Source: Pogostemon cablin (Eukaryota; Streptophyta; Magnoliopsida; Lamiales; Lamiaceae). Taken from it: 64,000 bases of DNA. Every line of letters starts with the position of its first letter. The stretch's first letter is position 1. Made by a program: the position numbers and the translations under genes. Below are positions 58,523 to 64,000 of this stretch, in pieces. Location: contig CM042965.1 in assembly GCA_023678885.1 (NCBI GenBank), positions 29,989,777-30,053,776 of the forward strand, in the 5' to 3' direction. The notes beneath the pieces are model-generated. The model had not been told where the DNA came from and made no database searches. It saw nothing but the letters and a program-made list of their open reading frames with translations.

Positions 58523-60334
58523 TGAACTTAGTCGTATTTTTAGTAAAATGACAAGAGCAAGTGTACTATATCGCTGTTGTATACGCGTGACCAAGTGAAA
58601 AATTTATAAGATTGTCATCCCAAAGGAAAGCAAATATTGGCTAGTATCCGAATTATTCATTGATTTATGCTTCGTAAAGATAATATGTTTGAAGGTTTGG
58701 TTTAAAACTAATGATTACTCTATCAATTAACTATCGAACTTAACTATCAACTAATTATAACAACTACCAATCAAGTGACAAGGTGAATTGAATGGATGAA
58801 ATGTATCTAAGAGAAGAGAGAAAGGCTAGCAACATCATGGATTAGGTCTTATGTAGACTTCACACACTCATGCATTGATGATTTCATGTTATGATATTAA
58901 GGGCAATCACAATTGTACCCCCAACCCCTATGGCCAAGGTGATTAGGTTCTCAACTCTTTTACAAGTTTAAATCTCCTAGGATTGTTCTTACTCTCAATT
59001 CCCATGAAGGTACTATGATCATAAGTTGGGTTCCCCTCACTAGTTCATAACTAATGTCCTATAATGAGGTTCTAAGCACTTGAAGGGAATGACTTTCCTC
59101 TCCTCATACTAATTAAGTCATCTTATGCAATCAATGATTCAATTAAACCACTATACATAATATTGGAATGGTCATCCTAACACTATGAATAGAGAATTTA
59201 ATCACACAAATCATACATCAAATGAGAATAAGCATTCATGATAGAGAATATTCATAACAATCAATTCATCAAGCCTTTGGTGTGCAAAATCTACATAATT
59301 CCTAACCAATCATATTGCTAGCCTCACTTGAGGACTAGCCACAAATATTATTTACAAATTGACTATAATCCAATGCATGCTCCATATGAGCTAGATAATG
59401 AAGAAAATAGAAAAATGAAGGTGATTGAGCTTCCCTTTGAAAGTTGACTCTTTCCTCCTTGATCATGCCAAATTCTTCAATCAAATGTGATTTCCTCCTT
59501 TTAGATGTGTGGACGGATGGATGTATAGATGAACTTTTTAAGATCAAGTTGGTTGATGGATGATTTGAAGGGTGGAAGAGATGGATCAGATAGAGTGTGT
59601 GAAATGGTGGTGAGAGAGTGTGTGTGTTGATCTCCAAATTAACTGTCAAAATGAGGCCCTCTCTTTAATTTTCGCACCAATAATGTATTTATACCCCTTG
59701 GGGACCTTCTAGAAGCTTCTGGAATTTTTGATTTTTCTCAGCTTTTTACCCAGCTCGACTCGAGTAGATAACTCGAGCTCTCACCTGTCATGTTGAGTTG
59801 CATGGTTCTGCATTCTGAATAGTTTTTCGGAGCTAGCTCGACTCGAGCTGCAACTCGAGTTAGCTCACTGGATGATTTTGGACGCTGCTCTGTCCCAGCT
59901 CGACTTGCCCTGAACCTAGCTCGACTCGAGTAAGGTAACTCGAGCTTTCGCCTGTCTACTAGTGTCAGAAGCTGAGTTTCATTCGGCACATAGCTCGACT
60001 CGAGTTGCAAGTCGAGTTGGACCTTGCAACTCGAGTTGAGCTACTGAACAATTCTTGCATCTGCTCGAGCTTCTACTCGACTCGAGTTGCAAGTCAAGTA
60101 AGACCTTGCAACTCGAGTTGGGTATTTTTCAGCCCGTTTTAGCTCCCGACTCCGTTTTGCTCCATTTTTTACCTGTTTCACATACATTTAAGCTCATTTT
60201 CATACATTTATCATCTTGTACACATCTCTCTTAATTAACACAAAATTTCACCAAAAGTTACACAAATACGGATAAAAACATCCAAAAATACACACATAAC
60301 GACACTAAAATCTAGGTGAAAATGACTACGATCA
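58523..60334 (-). repeat. LTR c of element C (outer 5' LTR)
   Basis: 1812 bp, TGAACTTAGTCG to GACTACGATCA, followed by the TSD AACAC. TATA (minus) at 59686-59693, palindrome array at 59753-60120. Confidence 0.93.
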
Positions 60335-60339
60335 AACAC

Positions 60340-61291
60340 TCAAAAGGGTGTTGGAGCTAATGATAATGCTAGGCGAATCGCCCTATTCAAGTTCTCTTTG
60401 ATTGATAGGGCAGAAGCTTGGTATGAGACTCTTAATGCAGCAGACTGCACTACATGGGGCCAACTGCAGCAGAAGTTCTTGGAGAGATACATGCCACCCT
60501 CAAGGATCTTAAGAATGAAGAAAGAGATCACCCAATTTATTATGAATCATGGTGAGAAATTTTATGAGGGGCGGGACAGGTTTAAAGATATGCTCAGGAG
60601 GTACCCACATCATGGAATGTCTAAAACTCAGTACATAAGCATCTTCTACTATGGATTGGATTGTGAGTCGCGTATTCTTATTGATGTATCATCAGGAGGA
60701 GCGCTGTTATCTAAGACAGGACTTGATTGTGAGTCGCGTATTCTTATTGATGTATCATCAAGAGGAGCGCTGTTATCTAAGACAGGACTTGAAGCAAAAA
60801 AGTTGTTTGAAGACATCTCTATGAATTCACGTGACTGGCCTACGGAGAGAGTAAAAGGATCATATATACTTGGCAAGGTAGCACATGTTGAACATCAAGT
60901 GGTGAAGCCGAATAGGGATGATGAGATTATCTCTAGTCTAGCTAATATCAACAAGCTACTAGAGTCCCAGCAGAAGCCAGTTATAGAGTTGACACAAAGG
61001 GGGCCTAGTATCCAGCAGCAAGAAGTGAAGAGTGTTGAAGATACCTTCAATCGATACATGGCAAAGAATGATGCAAGGGTTGACCGTATCGAGGCTACTA
61101 TGAATGCTAAGCATGCAGATTTATCTAAGCAGTTGAAGGACCTTACTTTGATGATGGGGCAGATGGCCGGGAACATGAATCAATTAACACAAATGTTAGA
61201 GAAAGGAATATTCCCGTCTCAAGGTATAACGAACCCAAAAGAATGCAAAGCCATCACATTGAGGTCGGAACACAGTATGAGGGACCGATGA
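60340..61291 (+). pseudogene. Element B gag, 3' piece, with in-frame 66-bp duplication
   Basis: Resumes gag of element B after the C insertion. The frame reads GANDNARRIALFKFSLIDRA, EAWYETLNAADCTTWGQLQQ and FLERYMPPSRILRMKKEITQ (retrotrans_gag domain), then DMLRRYPHHGM. The segment LDCESRILIDVSSGGALLSK is present twice in tandem (60655-60720 and 60721-60786, 22 codons each), so one copy is extra. After NSRDWPTERVKGSYILGKVA comes a coiled-coil-like tail (ASMNAKH-type heptads, LTLMMGQMAGNMNQLTQML) and FPSQGITNPKECKAITLRSE, the gag terminus conserved with A and C. The 5' end is out of frame with the piece before the insertion. Stop at 61289. Confidence 0.9.
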
Positions 61292-62111
61292 ATCCAAAAA
61301 TAAATTTTGAAGCTCCAGGAGCTCGATTTGACCAGGGTTCGATCAAGCCAACAGGTCGAACCACATCCTAGAGGTCGAACCAAGCACCTGGGCAACCTCC
61401 AGAGCATCCAGATGGACAATTCGATTAAGACCACCCTAGTTCGACCAACCTTGAAGGTCAAACCAGCCTGTTCGAGACCCTCTATTTTTTTTGAAGTCGG
61501 GTTCGACCACGACATACATGGTTCGATCAAACCCCTTGGTCGAACCAGCATATATTAGGGAGTTTGAACTTTCTGGTGATTGGTTAGACCACTACACACT
61601 TGGTTCGACCAGCACACCTGGTCGAACCATGGTTAAACCATCCTATCTAGCACCATTTTTCAAGCAAAATTAGTTGATGTTAATGATACTCCAGTGCCAT
61701 CCCAAGGGCAGAATACTGAGCTTATAGTAGAGAAGAAATGGGAAAGAGCAAAGAGGTTGAGAGCCAAGAACCGTAGACTCTAGATAGATAATGAAGATGT
61801 GGTTATCTCTCTTGATCAAGAAATGAAGATGCTAATGGAGACTCAATCATACAAGAGCATAGATGTGGTTTCTAATTAGTTTAATCTTGATTTCATTAGG
61901 AAAGATGATTCTGAATTTGAATGGAAGATTAACAAGGAGGAGTTTAGACAGCCATGGGAGGAATGAAATTCTGAGAATTATATTTTTGTAACCAAGAAAG
62001 GTGAGATGCTGAGTGTAGACAAGAAGAGGGAAAGAAAGTACTTGAAGGTGAGGATGCGAGAACACTGCCCTCTGATCCAGTAGTACAAAGTGGTATTCCG
62101 TCGTGACTCTC
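61292..62111 (+). other. Element B post-gag region with TCGAACC motifs, no pol
   Basis: 61318-61640 is filled with GGTTCGACC/GGTCGAACC words like those in the B LTR. 61675-62085 has short coding-like stretches (KWERAKRLRAKNRRL, DDSEFEWKINKEEF) that I cannot assign, with stops. No protease DLG/DTG, reverse transcriptase or integrase motif in any frame. Confidence 0.6.
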
Positions 62112-62148
62112 CGACGCTAAACATGAGCGCTTGTTGGGGGCTTGTCCC
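62112..62148 (+). promoter_or_regulatory. Post-coding motif, element B
   Basis: GACGCTAAACATGAGCGCTTG then TTGGGGGCTTGTCCC. It shares AGCGCTTG and TGGG-GGC with the hairpin motif of C; the stem is weaker (GGG/CCC). Confidence 0.5.
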
Positions 62149-64000
62149 TTCTATTTTATTACTTTATTTCTTTTGTGTGAGTGAGGAGTTATTATATTTA
62201 AGGTGCTAATGTTTCGGCAATTACATCTCTTTTCAAACTTAGTTTCGACTTACGTTTTTACTAAGTTTGGGAGGGGTGTGTTGTACTTACCTCGTCTTAT
62301 GAGCACTAAGGGTATAATCTTTCCTTTTGTTGGTTGTTTGTTTGTTAGGAGGTTGATTTTTTGCGGTATATTGATACTTTAACCAGAGTTGATATGTCGA
62401 TGTTTTGCAACTTACCTAATGTATAGTGTATTGTTTTTGTGTGTTTCTTAGTGTTAGTGATCGAGCTTTTAATTTTTTTTGTCTTGTTGATTTTTTTGGT
62501 TTCTCCTATATCATTATTGATGAATCCTGTGATGATGAGTGTGTTTGAGCTTTGATGATAGAAAAAGGTAAAAGAGTGGCAAGATGAGTTCTACACTGAG
62601 GCTTTGACCTAACCCAGTGGAACAACTCGAGGAACTCGTGCATACATTGAAGGAGAAATCAGGTGCCCTCATTTTCTTATTCTAATTTTATATGTGCTTT
62701 TAATTAGTAGGAGTAGAAGGATTGAGTTTTTGATTCTAGTGATCCACATGAGCTTATATTGTTGAATTGTGCCAGAAATTCATATGCTTTTGAAATTGAT
62801 GAAGAAATTGTACTTGAGTTATATTGTGGTATGAAGTTCTATGTATACTTGTGGGATATTTCTAACCATGAAAAGTGCTCTATTACTTGTTATAAATCCA
62901 TGTGAGATTTTGAGCCCCGTTGATTATGTACATAATCACATTATATTTCTTTTCTGGTGAGTATCGTTCTTGTGTGTGTATTCTAGAACTTGCCTCTTGT
63001 CTTACTTGAAACTACATGTGTGTTAGATGATGGAAGATGATTTTACGCCATCCTTGAATTTATAAGTCACTTGGCCAAATAATTCCCTACCAAATGATGT
63101 TTATCCGTAGTTAGCATTGAGCTTAAGAACCTCATTTTTTAGCAGCCTACGAGAAATAACCACTTTGAGCTTCTGAATTTTTTGAGCCTTGATTCTATCA
63201 TGAGAATTAATGACTTTTCAAAGTGTGTTGATGAAGTTTTATAATAGCTTGAGAAGGAATGAAATTGGTGTTGAAACAGTGATTGAACTTGAAAATGCAT
63301 CTAAGGAAAAGCATGGAGTAGTGCATAAATCTAGTACTCCATGGAATAAAACACCCTAGGGTAGTGCTTAAATCTAGTACCATATGGAGGATGCACGAGT
63401 TAGTGCCCGAAACTGGTACCTCGAGAGAAAAATGAGAAGGAAAAAAAAAGGAAAAAAAATGTTGTGCTAGAAAAAAAGAGAGAAATGAAATAGTTGAGGA
63501 GGATGACGTGCTTAATTGAAATGGCGAAAGAATGAAAGGTTGAGAAAGACTGCAAGGCTTGATTGATCCAAAGATTGAGTCACTTATCCATATATTCCTA
63601 CCTTAACCAAAGAGCCAACATTACATCCAACAGAAAAGTCCTTTTTGATCTTATTGTCGAATCATACTTTTAGTGGTGGAGAGTTTGAGACTTTTGGCAA
63701 GCTTATGGTTACGCATACACGTAAATTGAATCTGAGCGTAAACACCATAACCCATAATTGTACATCTTTTACACTTGAGTGTGAGTGATATATACTTCCC
63801 ATGAGAACATGTCAATAGAGCATTTGAATTGGTGGTGATTTCCTTAACTTATATGCAATGAATTGATTATTACATGTAATAAGAGTTGCATGACCTAAGT
63901 TGAGGACAATTGTATTTTGAATGGGGTATTTGTCATAATCCTTATTTCTCCACTAATTTTCTTACTCTCTTTCTCTTTATTTTTATTTTGTTGTCTCGAG
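62149..64000. other. Non-coding spacer of element B to window end
   Basis: T-rich then A-rich, no gene. Conserved spacer block at 63601-63711 (CCTTAACCAAAGAGCC, ACATTACATC, CTTTTTGATC, GCAAGCTTATGG). Near 63320-63420 there are three repeats of the type TAGTGC-TAAATCTAGTACC. The 3' LTR has not begun by 64000. Confidence 0.6.

Larger units (their letters stand above)
35524..60334 (-). mobile_element. Element C: tandem (three-LTR) gag-protease-only Ty3/gypsy composite
   Basis: 24.8 kb, minus strand: LTR (58523-60334), internal copy 2 (52749-58522), LTR (50934-52748), internal copy 1 (37342-50933), LTR (35524-37341). The outer flanks are AACAC at 35519-35523 and 60335-60339, so the array behaves as one insertion unit. 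Each internal copy has a primer site next to the LTR on its high-coordinate side and a polypurine tract next to the one on its low-coordinate side. Each encodes gag and a retropepsin-like domain but no reverse transcriptase, RNase H or integrase. Copy 1 carries a copia element, copy 2 an hAT MITE. Without these and their TSDs the internal regions are 5204 and 5200 bp. The middle LTR is shared. Confidence 0.9.
33239..64000 (+). mobile_element. Element B: gag-only Ty3/gypsy-like element, extends past the window
   Basis: 5' LTR 33239-35135, tRNA-Asp-type primer site 35142, gag 35308-35518 and 60340-61291, then a non-coding tail with post-coding motif (62112) and spacer block (63601). The 3' LTR is not reached by 64000. 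No protease, reverse transcriptase or integrase is seen between gag and the tail motif, so it is non-autonomous. A 24.8-kb composite (C) interrupts gag at 35524-60334 with TSD AACAC. The left junction abuts copia sequence (ACAAT at 33234-33238 would be the TSD). The right limit is unknown. Confidence 0.78.

Noticed and set aside
1..64000. tRNA or other structural RNA genes
   Set aside because: The tRNA-like matches found (TGGCGCC..., TGGTATCAGAGC) are short primer-binding sites beside LTRs; no cloverleaf-length match was seen by eye. A covariance-model scan would be decisive.

Overview
This is repeat-dominated nuclear DNA from a flowering plant, very likely a eudicot. The evidence is plant-type Ty3/gypsy elements of the Athila lineage (tRNA-Asp-like primer sites, a CDLGAS/CDLGSS protease motif, a long non-coding spacer after the polyprotein), a Ty1/copia family, a Mutator-like transposase, a CACTA element, Stowaway and hAT MITEs, and captured exons of plant genes with plant-style AT-rich introns. 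I see no intact single-copy host gene, no RNA gene and no CRISPR. Almost the whole window is a set of nested insertions, several of which can be bounded to the base by target-site duplications (TSDs).

Left nest (1-25 kb). A broken Mutator-like (MULE) transposase gene (1-1600 and 21774-22790) is split by a 20.0-kb Athila-like element, A (1637-21669, TSD TATAT). The gag of A is split by a 7.7-kb non-autonomous CACTA element (4747-12464, TSD TAA). The CACTA carries no recognisable transposase. It does carry intron-containing fragments of at least three host genes: ribonucleotide reductase large subunit, an ALG1-type mannosyltransferase and an LRR receptor kinase. Two weaker candidates are the first exon of a plasma-membrane H+-ATPase and a G3BP-like RRM exon. 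All are on the plus strand. The MULE tail with its two zinc knuckles is partly duplicated at 23.9-24.3 kb, followed by degenerate minisatellites.

Middle (25-33 kb). This holds a decayed minus-strand gene of the 'putative plant transposon protein' type with a Stowaway MITE and minisatellites in its presumed intron, a fragment of an hAT MITE, a truncated B-family LTR, and a minus-strand copia remnant inserted into that LTR.

Right nest (33-64 kb). Element B (LTR at 33239, tRNA-Asp primer site, gag, no pol, continuing past the window end) has its gag split by a 24.8-kb composite, C (35524-60334, TSD AACAC). C lies on the minus strand and has the layout LTR-internal-LTR-internal-LTR: two tandem copies of a gag-protease-only element sharing the middle LTR. 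One internal copy is interrupted by an 8.4-kb copia element (38822-47204, TSD GTAGC), the other by a 566-bp hAT MITE (TSD GGAATAAT). After subtracting these insertions the two internal regions are 5204 and 5200 bp, and each serves as the empty site for the other's insertion.

How the parts relate. A is the only element here with a recognisable gypsy reverse transcriptase, RNase H and integrase. B and C have gag (C also protease) but no pol. All three keep the same non-coding landmarks between polyprotein and 3' LTR: an AGCGCT-plus-hairpin motif, a block of about 50 bp followed by a GCAAGC-TATGG motif, and (in A and C) a GACGAA-AAGTTTGGGG polypurine tract. This suggests that B and C relied on A-like partners in trans. 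The U3 regions of B and C carry dense arrays of short palindromic motifs upstream of their TATA boxes.
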